From Paenibacillus sp. V4I7 (GTDB lineage: Bacteria > Bacillota > Bacilli > Paenibacillales > NBRC-103111), in NCBI RefSeq assembly GCF_030817275.1, contig NZ_JAUSZD010000002.1:5146001-5210000 (forward strand): a stretch of 64,000 nt of DNA, in the 5' to 3' direction. The notes beneath the pieces are model-generated. The model made no database searches, was not told the DNA's origin, and worked only from the letters and a program-made list of their open reading frames with translations. How positions within the stretch are numbered: position 1 is the first letter of the stretch; each line of letters opens with the position of its first letter. A program made the translations under genes and the position numbers. Of the stretch, positions 44,731-52,998 are shown one piece after another.

Positions 44731-45519
44731 TTACTTAGGTATAACAAGATATTCCCTATCACGGAGTATAGGTGAAAGGTACCAATTTTCATACTCATCC
44801 AAAATTATTTTTTGTTTAACTTTTATTCTTACATCCATATTTTCTTCACTATCGATGTCTTTGTCATTTATCAGTTTGGGACTATTAACCCAAAAGTCTA
44901 ACGTGTACTCAACGATTGCTTCTTTTCTATTCTCATCAAATGTTATTTTGTCCAATTGATATCCGTTATTCTTTGTACCATTACTTCTTGTGATGGCATC
45001 AACAAAATCGTGAGCACTTTTTGAAAAAGCGTAGCTTTCTATGACTCTATTGATCTTCAACTCAGCAGATTTGGTTTTGTCAATTGATAACATCACGTGA
45101 TGCGTTGTTTGATCCCAAGTCACAGTGGCGCCTGATGCTTCTGCAACAAACCTAAGAGGAACGAGTGAATTACCTTTAATTATCTGCGGTGCTTTTTCGA
45201 GATAATAAGCAATATTGTTTGCCGTAGCGAGGGAGCTTCCAATCACTAAACTTATTTTGCTGCCGCCGCGCTCTGCAGAAATTCTTTGAGTTGTTTCGTT
45301 CCAGTCCACCGTGTATCCAAGCTTTTCAAATATGTTTCGAAAATGAACTAAGGTTACCCCGTCCAATAATACGGGTTCTTGTTCAAAAGTTATTTTCTCA
45401 TCGTGTAAATAAACAGAGATTGTTGGAATATCGCTTTCCGCATAAACCTGCGGGGTAATCAAGCATAGAGTTATAGATAAAATTAGAATGCATATGCGAA
45501 GAGGTAGTTTCAGTCTCAT
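44731..45519 (-). CDS. Secreted stalk-domain (copper amine oxidase N-terminal-like) protein
   Basis: The 262-residue protein has a signal peptide ending near 'VYAES' (residue 28) and a copper amine oxidase N-terminal-like stalk domain (about 35-150; 'VHFRNIFEKLGYTVDWNETTQRI' and 'VPLRFVAEASGATVTWDQTT' are its two repeats). A C-terminal part of about 110 residues is not recognised. Such proteins are abundant in Paenibacillus and are thought to bind at the cell wall. ATG at 45519 follows GGAGGATGG. Nothing in the context gives a precise role. Confidence 0.8.
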   Translation of the reverse strand: MRLKLPLRICILILSITLCLITPQVYAESDIPTISVYLHDEKITFEQEPVLLDGVTLVHFRNIFEKLGYTVDWNETTQRISAERGGSKISLVIGSSLATANNIAYYLEKAPQIIKGNSLVPLRFVAEASGATVTWDQTTHHVMLSIDKTKSAELKINRVIESYAFSKSAHDFVDAITRSNGTKNNGYQLDKITFDENRKEAIVEYTLDFWVNSPKLINDKDIDSEENMDVRIKVKQKIILDEYENWYLSPILRDREYLVIPK

Positions 45520-45544
45520 TTGCCATCCTCCATATAGATAATAT

Positions 45545-45600
45545 CCGTAAGTGCTTCCACGTTATCTGCCCGTCCCTCGGTTTTAAGGGTTTATCTTACG
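45545..45600. repeat. Left half of repeat copy E, interrupted by the IS110-family element
   Basis: TTATCTGCCCGT near 45563 matches the left core of the hairpin repeat. The matching right half, AAGGCT/AGCCTT and TTTAGCGTAATGA, is found at about 47317-47356, on the other side of the IS110-family element. Confidence 0.5.
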
Positions 45601-45607
45601 TATACTC

Positions 45608-45925
45608 ACTCATTCGCAGGATTTCATCACCTTGAAAATAACGACTGCTTAGAAAACGAAGTCTTATGGATAAAGGTCTTTTAATTTAAAGCGTGCGGGA
45701 ATAGAGGAGCCGTAAAATCATTCCCCTAAATATCACTCTACTGCACGCATATTCCACGAATACCTGGAAGTTTACCATCCCATGGCTCTATGGGTCTAAG
45801 CCCTAACATTCCATCGACATACCTATCCAAGATGTGGAGACCGATTGCGTTTAGCACGGGTCAAAGCCCTTTTCGGGCAGGAACTCGGTTCTCCGTGCTT
45901 TCTTTATAAAATCCTGCGAATGAGT
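45608..45925 (-). ncRNA. Structured non-coding segment of IS110-family copy 1 (candidate guide RNA)
   Basis: The segment downstream of the transposase is bounded by a perfect inverted repeat of 17 bases (ACTCATTCGCAGGATTT at 45608-45624 and its complement at 45909-45925). Inside, on the minus strand, are stems such as GCACGG/CCCGTGC and GCGTGC/GCACGC. The same order of conserved blocks (AAAGAAAGCAC, GGGC..AGACCC, CTCCACA..CTTGGA) occurs in copy 2. IS110/IS1111 elements are known to carry bridge or seek RNAs in their non-coding end, so this is a candidate for one; the assignment is inference. Confidence 0.5.
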
Positions 45926-45948
45926 CAAAAAACGTGGTATTTGCAGTG

Positions 45949-47235
45949 TTATGCAGCTTGCGCAATGATGTGACTTTCCTTTTCGGGCGTAAATGTTTCA
46001 CCTTTTTGGACAATGCTGATTAAGATCAGAGCTACTTTTCCCAGCAGTTTAAATACAGATCTCTGCTTCTTCATATGCTTAACTTTAACGTTATACTCAT
46101 GTAACTCTCGAAATACAGGATTTACACCAATAAGCTGTAGGGTAGCGAGAAACAAATACTTACGTAAGGTAGAATCTCCACGTTTCGATATGACTATCTG
46201 TCCCTTCCGTTTTCCCGACGTACTTTCAGCTAGATTAAGTCCAGCTTTTCGTAGTAACTGACGTCCATGCGCATACTGTCTAAGATCACCCGCACCAGCT
46301 AAAATCGCTGCAACAAAAATGGGGCCAAGCCCTTTAAAGGAGCGAAGCTGACTCGCCATCGGAATCTCACTAAGTATTGCTAGGATTTGCTTCTGCATCT
46401 CCCCTAGCATTTCCACGATGCGTTCATACTCTGCGATTAATCGTTCTAAATCTTGCTTTGCCTCAGCTAAAGCCGTGAGATCCCCCACACTCCTCTTGGC
46501 TTGAGAAATAAGCTCAGCGGCTTTCTGCGTGCCTGTAGAGCCGCCTGCTCTGTGCATATGTTTTCTCCAAGTCGTAATCATATCGGTTATGGATCGTAAC
46601 GCAAGATCCTGCGGTAATGGTAACTCTTTCAATGTGGCCATTGAACGTTTGCAAGTCCAATCCTTAAACACCGATGTATACTCTGGGAAGCGAATATCCA
46701 ACCAGCGAATAATCCGATTCTGTAACCGGACACTGTAGGCGACCCAAAACTCCCGATCGCTCATCATGGTGCGCAGTCTTTGGAACTCTTGAGTTTGTCG
46801 CGTATGTTCATAGTAATAACCACGGCTTACAATGTCCGCGATGACAAGTGCATCCTTCGGATCACTCTTGGAAGGACTATTATCACGATTCTCCTTGTTT
46901 CTTTTGGTGGTGGCTGGATTCACTAGGACGACGTTCGATCCTTTGTTTGTAAGCCAATTCGCTAAGTTCCACCAATAATGCTCGGTGGGTTCCATGCCAA
47001 CGATAACACTGTTCAAACGGTGCTTTTGCTGAAGTCCCTCTATCCAACGCTGCAGCTTTTCAAAGCCTTCTATGGTGTTACTAAATGAGAGGTGGCGATT
47101 CGAGAGCACAATTCCGCGAAAATTCGTAGCTTGTGCGACATGAGTTTCCTTAGCCATATCGATACCTACAACAAGATGAGATGTGGTAATTCGTTCAATT
47201 CGTTGATTTTGTACTTCTGATTGTTTAAACTTCAT
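45949..47235 (-). CDS. IS110-family transposase
   Basis: The 428-residue enzyme has the RuvC-like DEDD domain of IS110 recombinases at its N-terminus (Asp in 'VVGIDMAKETH', Glu in 'IVGMEPTEHYWW', and the pair in 'SKSDPKDALVIAD'). The C-terminal Transposase_20 domain has the conserved Ser region in 'GSTGTQKAAELI' and 'FKGLGPIFVAAILAGAGDLRQYA'. Length and motifs look complete. The ATG at 47235 is preceded by AAGGAGGCGC, which lies in the right arm of a hairpin and so can be hidden from ribosomes. The second copy at 60269 is clearly related but frameshifted. Confidence 0.92.
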   Translation of the reverse strand: MKFKQSEVQNQRIERITTSHLVVGIDMAKETHVAQATNFRGIVLSNRHLSFSNTIEGFEKLQRWIEGLQQKHRLNSVIVGMEPTEHYWWNLANWLTNKGSNVVLVNPATTKRNKENRDNSPSKSDPKDALVIADIVSRGYYYEHTRQTQEFQRLRTMMSDREFWVAYSVRLQNRIIRWLDIRFPEYTSVFKDWTCKRSMATLKELPLPQDLALRSITDMITTWRKHMHRAGGSTGTQKAAELISQAKRSVGDLTALAEAKQDLERLIAEYERIVEMLGEMQKQILAILSEIPMASQLRSFKGLGPIFVAAILAGAGDLRQYAHGRQLLRKAGLNLAESTSGKRKGQIVISKRGDSTLRKYLFLATLQLIGVNPVFRELHEYNVKVKHMKKQRSVFKLLGKVALILISIVQKGETFTPEKESHIIAQAA

Positions 47236-47311
47236 AATAAGAGCGCCTCCTTGATGGTGTTGGGTTTTTAAACCCGGGACAAACCCATCATACCGAGGCG
47301 CTCCTTTTTTG
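47236..47311 (-). promoter_or_regulatory. Hairpin hiding the transposase ribosome binding site
   Basis: On the minus strand GGAGCGCCTC and GAGGCGCTC pair across about 50 bases, with an inner TTGGGTTT/AAACCCAA-like stem. The Shine-Dalgarno GGAGG lies in the right arm. The copy at 60.2 kb keeps the same arrangement (ACGCCTC/GAGGCGT), which argues for translational control of the transposase. Confidence 0.6.
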
Positions 47312-47372
47312 ACAAAGGCTATTTCTTAGCCTTAACAGCATGTTTAGCGTAATGACTTTTTTATTGGAAATA

Positions 47373-47401
47373 TTTACAGTCCGTATATGGTGTGTTAAAA
47401 T
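47373..47401 (+). promoter_or_regulatory. Promoter of the ribbon-helix-helix/dnaN pair
   Basis: TTTACA (47373-47378) and TAAAAT (47396-47401) are 17 bases apart and 57 bases ahead of the ribbon-helix-helix start. Confidence 0.6.
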
Positions 47402-47458
47402 GAAAATAAGAATATTTGATTAAGGTTACTATATTCAATAACTGGAGGGTAATACAGA

Positions 47459-47695
47459 TTGAGTAATAAAAAAATTAAAGTCGGTGTAGCCAATAAAGAA
47501 GGACAGCTAGGTTTTTTGTTTTCAAGAGGTGGCCTTCGTGAGGGGGCTGGCAGAAAGAATATAGGGGTGACTAAGAAAGTATCACTAACCTTAACGGACG
47601 ATTTATGGGAAAGACTCGAAAAGCATTGTGCGGACAAGAAGCAATCCCGTTCAGAGGTTATCCGTAACATTATCGAATCCTTCTATTCAAAGTAA
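47459..47695 (+). CDS. Small ribbon-helix-helix DNA-binding protein
   Basis: The 78-residue protein has a basic 'GGLREGAGRKNIG' segment like an AT-hook tail, followed by 'TKKVSLTLTDDLWERLEKHC' and 'SRSEVIRNIIESFY', the strand and helices of a CopG/Arc-type ribbon-helix-helix. It starts at a TTG at 47459 with GGAGGG upstream. It ends 25 bases before the extra dnaN gene and shares its promoter, so it may be a local repressor of the pair. Such small regulators are common on mobile DNA. Confidence 0.75.
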   Translation: MSNKKIKVGVANKEGQLGFLFSRGGLREGAGRKNIGVTKKVSLTLTDDLWERLEKHCADKKQSRSEVIRNIIESFYSK

Positions 47696-47720
47696 TTTAC
47701 TTCTGAGGTAGGTGAGGGTA

Positions 47721-48851
47721 TTGCTGGTCAACATATCAAAAGATTCTCTTATCAACGCTCTACAGCATGTGTTAAGAGCTGTATCTTCGAACAACACAAT
47801 ACCCATTCTATCGGGGATATGTATTCAGGCATGTGTAAATGAAATAGTGTTCACTGCAAGTAATACAAGTATGAGAATACAGTTTAGGATTCCCCGGGAT
47901 AATAAATCTTTGAATGTACATAGAACAGGTAGTATTGTTGTACCAGCACGTTACTTTAATGAGGTAATTCGTAAACTTACTGCTGATATAATTACATTTG
48001 AAATAAACAAGCCTTTAATACTCACCATCGTGTCAGGGAAATCACAGATTCGTTTATGCGGTATGGATCCTGAAGAATTCCCATTAATTAATAATCAAGA
48101 ACACAATCCTGACAATAAGCTCCGAATAAACAATGCTTTATTAAAGGCAACAATTAAGCAAGTGGCAACTGCGGCTTCAACGTCCGAAATGAGACCCGTG
48201 TTAACGGGAGTCTCATTTGATTACAATAATGATTCAGTGAACCTAATTGCTACCGATGGAATTCGTCTTGCTTCCAAAATTATACATACCGAAAAAAACA
48301 CTCTAAACACCAGTACCAAATTTCTTATTCCAGCTAAAAACTTATATGAAGTTTCAAAAATGTTAAGAAATGATGATGATGCAACTGAAATTGATGTGAT
48401 TGCCAATCAAGTTAGATTTACGGCAAATGAACTACAGGTTGAGTCCGCTCTAATCGAAGGTACTTTTCCATCAATAACAAATGTAATTCCACAATCATAT
48501 TTATCTGAAGTGTTAGTTGATACAACCCGATTATTGCGTGCTGTTGAATGCGTCACTGTCCTAGCTGGTGAAAGTATAATAAGGCTATTAGCAACTACAA
48601 GTACCCTAGAGCTATTATCTAGAACTGCGGAGATTGGGGATGTACAAGATGAGGTTCCTTTAATGGAAATGAGCGGTGATGATTTTAGCATATCCCTCAA
48701 CGGAAGGTTTTTTATTGATATACTTCGTAGTATTGATAGTGAGCATGTCAGAATAAGGTTCACAGGGAAAGCAAGTCCCGTAGTCATAATACCAGAGATC
48801 AAACCCTCGTCTACATTATTTTTAATCACTCCTGTGAGGACACATAGTTGA
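47721..48851 (+). CDS. dnaN: DNA polymerase III beta clamp paralogue
   Basis: The protein of about 376 residues is a complete three-domain beta sliding clamp, which rings DNA and tethers polymerase. The N-terminus 'LINALQHVLRAVSSNNTIPILSGI', the central 'SEMRPVLTGVSF' and the C-terminal 'LFLITPVRTHS' match the DnaN pattern, including the peptide-binding end near 'PVR'. I favour the TTG at 47721 because DnaN normally begins 'MxxxI'; a GTG at 47712 is the alternative. The gene context has none of the usual dnaA-dnaN-recF neighbours, so this is an additional copy. A small DNA-binding protein precedes it. Confidence 0.88.
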   Translation: MLVNISKDSLINALQHVLRAVSSNNTIPILSGICIQACVNEIVFTASNTSMRIQFRIPRDNKSLNVHRTGSIVVPARYFNEVIRKLTADIITFEINKPLILTIVSGKSQIRLCGMDPEEFPLINNQEHNPDNKLRINNALLKATIKQVATAASTSEMRPVLTGVSFDYNNDSVNLIATDGIRLASKIIHTEKNTLNTSTKFLIPAKNLYEVSKMLRNDDDATEIDVIANQVRFTANELQVESALIEGTFPSITNVIPQSYLSEVLVDTTRLLRAVECVTVLAGESIIRLLATTSTLELLSRTAEIGDVQDEVPLMEMSGDDFSISLNGRFFIDILRSIDSEHVRIRFTGKASPVVIIPEIKPSSTLFLITPVRTHS

Positions 48852-49004
48852 ATAGTCGTTAATTTATTTAATTATAGGTACTCTCTCCCAAATATAATAA
48901 GCAATACGTTCGTAAATCAAAGCAAGTGTTTCTCACTATTTTGCAGTATTCTCAGACAATCTCAACATTACCAAACAATTAATTGTGGAGAACCGTATCG
49001 CAAA

Positions 49005-49130
49005 TTAATTCAACGTTACTCCACTATCCTGCCTGTTACTTCAACAGGCTGCCGAAAAAACTGGCAGCCTGTTGTTATTGTGCTATCGTTCCCGTTAGCC
49101 ACACATGCGGCGCAAGCGCCGCACCACGGA
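49005..49130. repeat. Intergenic hairpin repeat, copy F
   Basis: ACTATCCTGCCTGTTACTTCAA is followed by a strong CAACAGGCTGCC/GGCAGCCTGTTG hairpin, TATCGTTCCCGTTAGC and a GCGGCGCAAGCGCCGC palindrome. It is the clearest member of the family and may also terminate dnaN. Confidence 0.75.
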
Positions 49131-49419
49131 TGATGAAAATTGGTCGAAGAATCTGTCAATACTGCTACTATGGCTGGGAGAGGAAGGTCGATAAGCTATT
49201 GTGCCATAGAGCCCATCCGTTAGTCTGACTCCAACGACCACGGTGCATCACAGATTGTCGCTCCCTTTTGGGAAGCACTCATGGGAGATTAATCCTACTC
49301 TGGTTGCTGCACCAGCCTCATTTTTATGTTCAGCCTTGAAAGGTCTTTGGTACTTTAATTTCATAATTCTTCTCAGGCACAGCCTTTTTTCAAAAAATCA
49401 TTTGGCTAGGTCTAATTTA
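49131..49419. other. Intergenic, nothing recognised
   Basis: This stretch has only short frames without ribosome binding sites. It lies between the repeat and a decayed gene. Confidence 0.4.
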
Positions 49420-49790
49420 TTATTGTCTTTTGAGGTTTTTCGCGAATTTAATTTTCATGGGAGCTTGATCATCTGTATCTTCAAGCCCTGTGATTATTTT
49501 TTCTATATCTTGGTTTATTCCTTCGCCACAGTATGATTAAGGGGGACACTTCAATTAATCGGTTTTGCAATCCGAATTTCACCAAATCGAAACCGCTATT
49601 CTCAATCCATTTTCGATGGAGATTAAGAATTTGGTTTCTTGCACTAAAAGAACTGTCTATTCCTTCTTTATTTTTGACTGGGGCAAATTCTCTTCACGTT
49701 CAACCAGTAAGATTGTCGCTTTTTCTGCTAATGGGAAATAGTCGAAAATGAAACTTTCTAATTTGTACGCGTTTGGCGCAGTGGGAGTTA
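49420..49790 (-). pseudogene. C-terminal remnant of a UDP-sugar pyrophosphorylase (UDPGP family)
   Basis: On the minus strand the frame reads 'APNAYKLESFIFDYFPLAEKA' in part, then 'ILLVERE'. After a one-base shift it reads 'FAPVKNKEGIDSSFSARNQ' and 'LNLHRKWIENSGF', and after another shift it ends 'EGINQDIEKIITGLEDTDDQ' up to the stop at 49420. This is the C-terminal half of eukaryotic-type UDP-N-acetylglucosamine pyrophosphorylase-like uridylyltransferases. Two frameshifts and the lost N-terminus make it non-functional. Confidence 0.7.
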
Positions 49791-49810
49791 TTACAGTAGC
49801 ATTACAAAAC

Positions 49811-49956
49811 TCATTCTGATTCCAACATACGAGCTAAAACATCCACGAGATCGTGAACTCGGGTATTTTCAAGCCAACATTCTTAATCTTATGGAATGCT
49901 AAGGTAATCTCAAAATCAGCAAAATCTTCTGATACAAAACAAATGATCTTCCCCAT
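49811..49956 (-). pseudogene. DJ-1/PfpI-type protein remnant
   Basis: The ATG at 49956, with GGTG upstream, opens 'MGKIICFVSEDFADFEITLAF', the first strand and helix of DJ-1/PfpI (type 1 glutamine amidotransferase-like) proteins. About 30 codons later the frame jumps to a different one that ends 'VHDLVDVLARMLESE' at 49811, which looks like the matching C-terminus. The nucleophile region in the middle has been deleted. Confidence 0.6.
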
Positions 49957-50388
49957 TTATTACACCTCAATAGTATTAGATTAACTAGAAAATTTTCTGG
50001 TTCCTCTGGAAAGATGATCATGGAACCATGCCCCATTATTAGTTTTATTCATCATTTCACCTGCTTCATTTCTATTATGTCACTATAGTTCTCCGTTCGC
50101 ATAGTGATCGGCTACGTTCAGGGTAGTTCAATATCCTTATAAGATACTACTTACGAGGCTACCCCGAGATCGTTTAATATCTTCATGATTTTTAATTGTA
50201 AAACGTAACAATTACTATCTAGTAGGGGGGGGGATTTTACGAATAATACTAATCATTGTCGACTTCAGTATTATTTTATCAGCATGCGGAAGCAGATCAA
50301 GCATGGATCTAAACGAAGATCAACATTGGGAAGGACACGACATGAACAGCTTTAAGACAGTTTCATGTCGCACTTCCGTTACAGAAAC
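49957..50388. other. Gene-poor stretch with a lipoprotein-like frame
   Basis: Nothing is intact here. A plus-strand frame at 50234-50392 reads a hydrophobic segment ending in the lipobox 'LSAC' followed by 'GSRSS', like the start of a lipoprotein, but it has only an ATT after a G-rich run as possible start and stops after 52 codons. A hairpin CGACATGA/TCATGTCG (50338-50370) may terminate the acetylesterase gene on the other strand. Confidence 0.35.
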
Positions 50389-51558
50389 TTAAAAGCTTAT
50401 CAAATAGTCAAAACCATCCATACCTTGTTTTTGCAAATCCTGCACCACAAGCTTAGCAAGGACAGTGGCGCCCTTGCGATTAAAGTGCAACCAATCACCA
50501 GTCTTATAAAGAAGATCCGTTTCTGCCGGCCCTATCGAAGTAAAGTAAGCTGAGCTTAGAACATTAAGATCCACAAGTCCGACATTTTGTTCTTGCGATA
50601 AAGCAATGGTCGCGTGCCTATAGGAATCATCTTCGGCATAGTGCACCAGGTTGACTCCATCCGTAGTCCAGCTTATGGCCCGCCCTTGAGGGGGCACTAA
50701 GACGACTGTCGCCCCTTTTGCTTTCACCGCCTCGACAATTTGCCGCATATATATTGTGAATTGACCTTCAGAATACTTTTTCTCATCATTGATACCCATT
50801 TCAAACAGGAAATAATCGCCCCTTTTAATGTATTTCAGGATTGTATCCAGCGATCCGCCTTCCAAGAACCCTTTCGCAATTTGTCCGGCGGAAGCCATAT
50901 TTCTAACCTGAAAGGTTTCCGGATTCACAAGCTCCGTAATGATTTGTCCCCAACCGACGAGTTCATCGGCATCCTTGGGATAATAGTTGGCTACCGTCGA
51001 ATCTCCGCCGATCCATACCGTTCTGGGCATAACAGGATATTTCGACACTTTGGTGATGATGAGGGCGGCTATTGTATGGGCGTTGCCCTCTATGCCTGCA
51101 GTTACAATGAGATTCAATTGTCCGTCTGTAATGGGAATAAGAAATGAATCTTCAGGAGTGATTCCTGTTAAATTTAATAATTGGTAGACACCTTCAGCCG
51201 CTACGCTCGATCTCGATGTGTCCCCTAACATGACCTGAACCTGATAAAGACCCTTATCTAAATCAACATTGAATGTGTTAGCACTAGTTACCCCGTATTT
51301 TACAAACTGTACGGCTGTGCTTCCCACGCCTGTTCCGGATGCTGCGACATTTATTACGTCTTGAGGTGTATTAAAGCCGTACCCTTTATCGGGAGTATAT
51401 GCTTCAGAAGCGTTGACTTGAATATAATCACCCGGTACTTCGGATCCTGCGCCAAAATTAAATTTGTAAACGGTTGGTGTTGACGCAGATACGGAACCGC
51501 CAATCATAAAGCTCAAACATAAGACAACAGTTAATACAGTCAGTAATACTTTTTTCAT
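50389..51558 (-). CDS. Secreted rhamnogalacturonan acetylesterase-type SGNH hydrolase
   Basis: The protein of about 389 residues has a signal peptide (about 1-26) and an N-terminal beta-sandwich (about 30-165). An SGNH esterase domain follows with the nucleophile in 'IGGDSTVANY' near residue 185, the Gly in 'NMASAGQ', the Asn in 'EMGINDEK' near 254 and the Asp/His pair in 'DWLHFNRKG' near 357. This is the RhgT/YesT plan of rhamnogalacturonan acetylesterases, which strip acetyl groups from pectin. The ATG at 51558 follows GGAGG. It lies alone on the minus strand, about 2.4 kb before the plus-strand pectate lyase, and would support its action. Confidence 0.88.
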   Translation of the reverse strand: MKKVLLTVLTVVLCLSFMIGGSVSASTPTVYKFNFGAGSEVPGDYIQVNASEAYTPDKGYGFNTPQDVINVAASGTGVGSTAVQFVKYGVTSANTFNVDLDKGLYQVQVMLGDTSRSSVAAEGVYQLLNLTGITPEDSFLIPITDGQLNLIVTAGIEGNAHTIAALIITKVSKYPVMPRTVWIGGDSTVANYYPKDADELVGWGQIITELVNPETFQVRNMASAGQIAKGFLEGGSLDTILKYIKRGDYFLFEMGINDEKKYSEGQFTIYMRQIVEAVKAKGATVVLVPPQGRAISWTTDGVNLVHYAEDDSYRHATIALSQEQNVGLVDLNVLSSAYFTSIGPAETDLLYKTGDWLHFNRKGATVLAKLVVQDLQKQGMDGFDYLISF

Positions 51559-51794
51559 CAAAAATCCTCCTCTTCCCAGATAAAATAGGTTTCGATCGAA
51601 TAGCGTAACAAATCATAATTCATTACAATAGTTTTTTCACTATCATCACATCCTCTGTGTGTGGGACGATTCGCGGAAAGCATTAATGTATGCGCTTACA
51701 ATATTAAGTATAGTTGGTTAACGCAAGGAAAAACGATTGAATTTACCGTCTTTTTTGTTAAAAATTCAGTGTAAAGTTGGCCGCAACATCTTTA

Positions 51795-52434
51795 TTTTCT
51801 TTTGAGCCGAGAGGTTCACGTCCGGTTCTGAGAGGGCCTGAGGGTGCAATTCCCTCGGGCTACTTACCGCAACATCTTCGTATCTAGTAAACGTGCAGGA
51901 GAACGAGTGATGGCATCGATCATCGGATTTGTGGAAGGAAAGCTGAAACTGAAAGTGAATCGGGATAAAAGTGCTGTGGATCGCCCATGGAAACGTAAGT
52001 TTCTCGGGTTTAGCTTCCTGTCACACAAGCAAGCGACTATTCGACTAGCGCCCAAAATCACTTCTCGCTTCAAGGAAAAGGTGAGGGAGCTGACCAGCCG
52101 CACCAAATCCATATCCATGGAACAGCGAATTGAAGAATTAAATCGATTCCTGATGGGATGGCTAGGATACTTTCGGATTGCTTCAGCCAAAACCCATTGT
52201 GAAGAACTGGACAAATGGATACGTAGACGACTTCGCATGTGCTTATGGAAGCAATGGAGACGAATTCGCACAAGAATCCGGGAACTACGAAACCTAGGTA
52301 TTCCCGAACAGGCTGTCTACATGATGGCGAACTCACGTCGTGGAGATTGGGAAATGTCCCGTGTCACAAATTTATACCATTATATAATAAGGTGTGTCGT
52401 CTTCCGCGAAATTCGCATAATCAACCTTGATTAG
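51795..52434 (+). mobile_element. Scrambled group II intron remnant with reverse-transcriptase C-terminus
   Basis: At about 51805-51862 lies a shortened domain V ('GAGCCG...CACGTCCGGTTCTG') and domain VI with the intron 3' end. Directly after it, the frame from about 51865 encodes the C-terminal part of a group II intron reverse transcriptase/maturase ('NIFVSSKRAGERVMASI', 'LKLKVNRDKSAVDRPWKRKFL', 'LNRFLMGWLGYFRIA'). In an intact intron the coding part precedes domain V, so the order is rearranged. The polymerase domain and the 5' ribozyme are missing. Confidence 0.75.
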
Positions 52435-52599
52435 CCAATTGAATTCCAATCTCCTCCAAACAAATGTAGTCATCATGAAAAACAACTCGTTATCCAATGA
52501 AATATCCAGTACACCTTCAATGTAACCATACTTATAAGCGGAATACTCACCACCAGATGGTATCTCCGTGTTCAAATTGAACAAGAAATTTATTTCCAT
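52372..52599 (-). CDS. Hypothetical protein
   Basis: I do not recognise this protein of 75 residues. The ATG at 52599 is preceded by AAGGTG at a good distance. The sequence starts 'MEINFLFNLNTEIPSGGEYS', is acidic, and has several aromatic residues in 'FFMMTTFVWRRLEFNWL'. The last 20 codons overlap the end of the intron reverse-transcriptase frame on the other strand, so the natural C-terminus may have been lost to the intron debris. It could be a small immunity-type or regulatory protein, but nothing supports a specific role. Confidence 0.4.
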   Translation of the reverse strand: MEINFLFNLNTEIPSGGEYSAYKYGYIEGVLDISLDNELFFMMTTFVWRRLEFNWLIKVDYANFAEDDTPYYIMV

Positions 52600-52653
52600 A
52601 CTAATCACCTTGTTTCAAGAAATTAGCCTGTTTGAACTCTTCTGCCTTGTTTT

Positions 52654-52998
52654 TCAACAAGAAAAAGCTGTGCATCGAAGTATTGTATTCGTTTCCATCA
52701 CAGTAAACAGGCAAGAACTGATCAACATTTGTTTCTTGTTCGACGCAGTATTCTCATATTCCTTGCTGTCTAAGTAACGAAACCAAGCCAGATAGTTCTG
52801 CAAATATTTTGTTGCAACACCATTAAAGCGATCCATCCATTTCTTCAAACGGCTATGTTAACTGTTGACGTTTTGAATATGGTACACGCCTTTCACACGC
52901 TGTTTCCCATCGGACTTGAAACGGTAATGAGCTAAACCTTTCGCATTTGCGTAGGAACTGAATGCCCTCCACGAATCGGTGCAAAGCACGTTGACTAT
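52654..52998 (-). pseudogene. IS1595-family transposase remnant
   Basis: From about 52998 the minus-strand frame reads 'VNVLCTDSWRAFSSYANAKGL' in part, then 'HYRFKSDG' and 'GVYHIQNVNS'. It meets a TAA in place of an expected Tyr codon near 52860 and continues 'HSRLKKWMDRFNGVATKYLQ' and 'NYLAWFRYLDSKE'. This is the C-terminal half of an IS1595-type DDNK transposase. The N-terminal zinc ribbon and first catalytic part are missing. Confidence 0.75.

Larger units (their letters stand above)
45600..47316 (-). mobile_element. IS110-family insertion sequence, copy 1 (apparently intact)
   Basis: The element of about 1.7 kb holds one transposase gene, a hairpin in front of it and a non-coding segment of about 320 bases behind it. 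Comparison with the second copy at 60.2-61.9 kb puts the leading border near AAAAAAGGAGCGCC (minus strand, about 47311) and the trailing border near the outer 17-base inverted repeat at 45608. It splits a copy of the intergenic hairpin repeat. Exact ends cannot be fixed by eye. Confidence 0.75.

Noticed and set aside
39892..49130. Integron attC sites
   Set aside because: The repeats do not meet the RYYYAAC/GTTRRRY rule and no integron integrase is in the window. They are listed only as a cassette-like repeat family.
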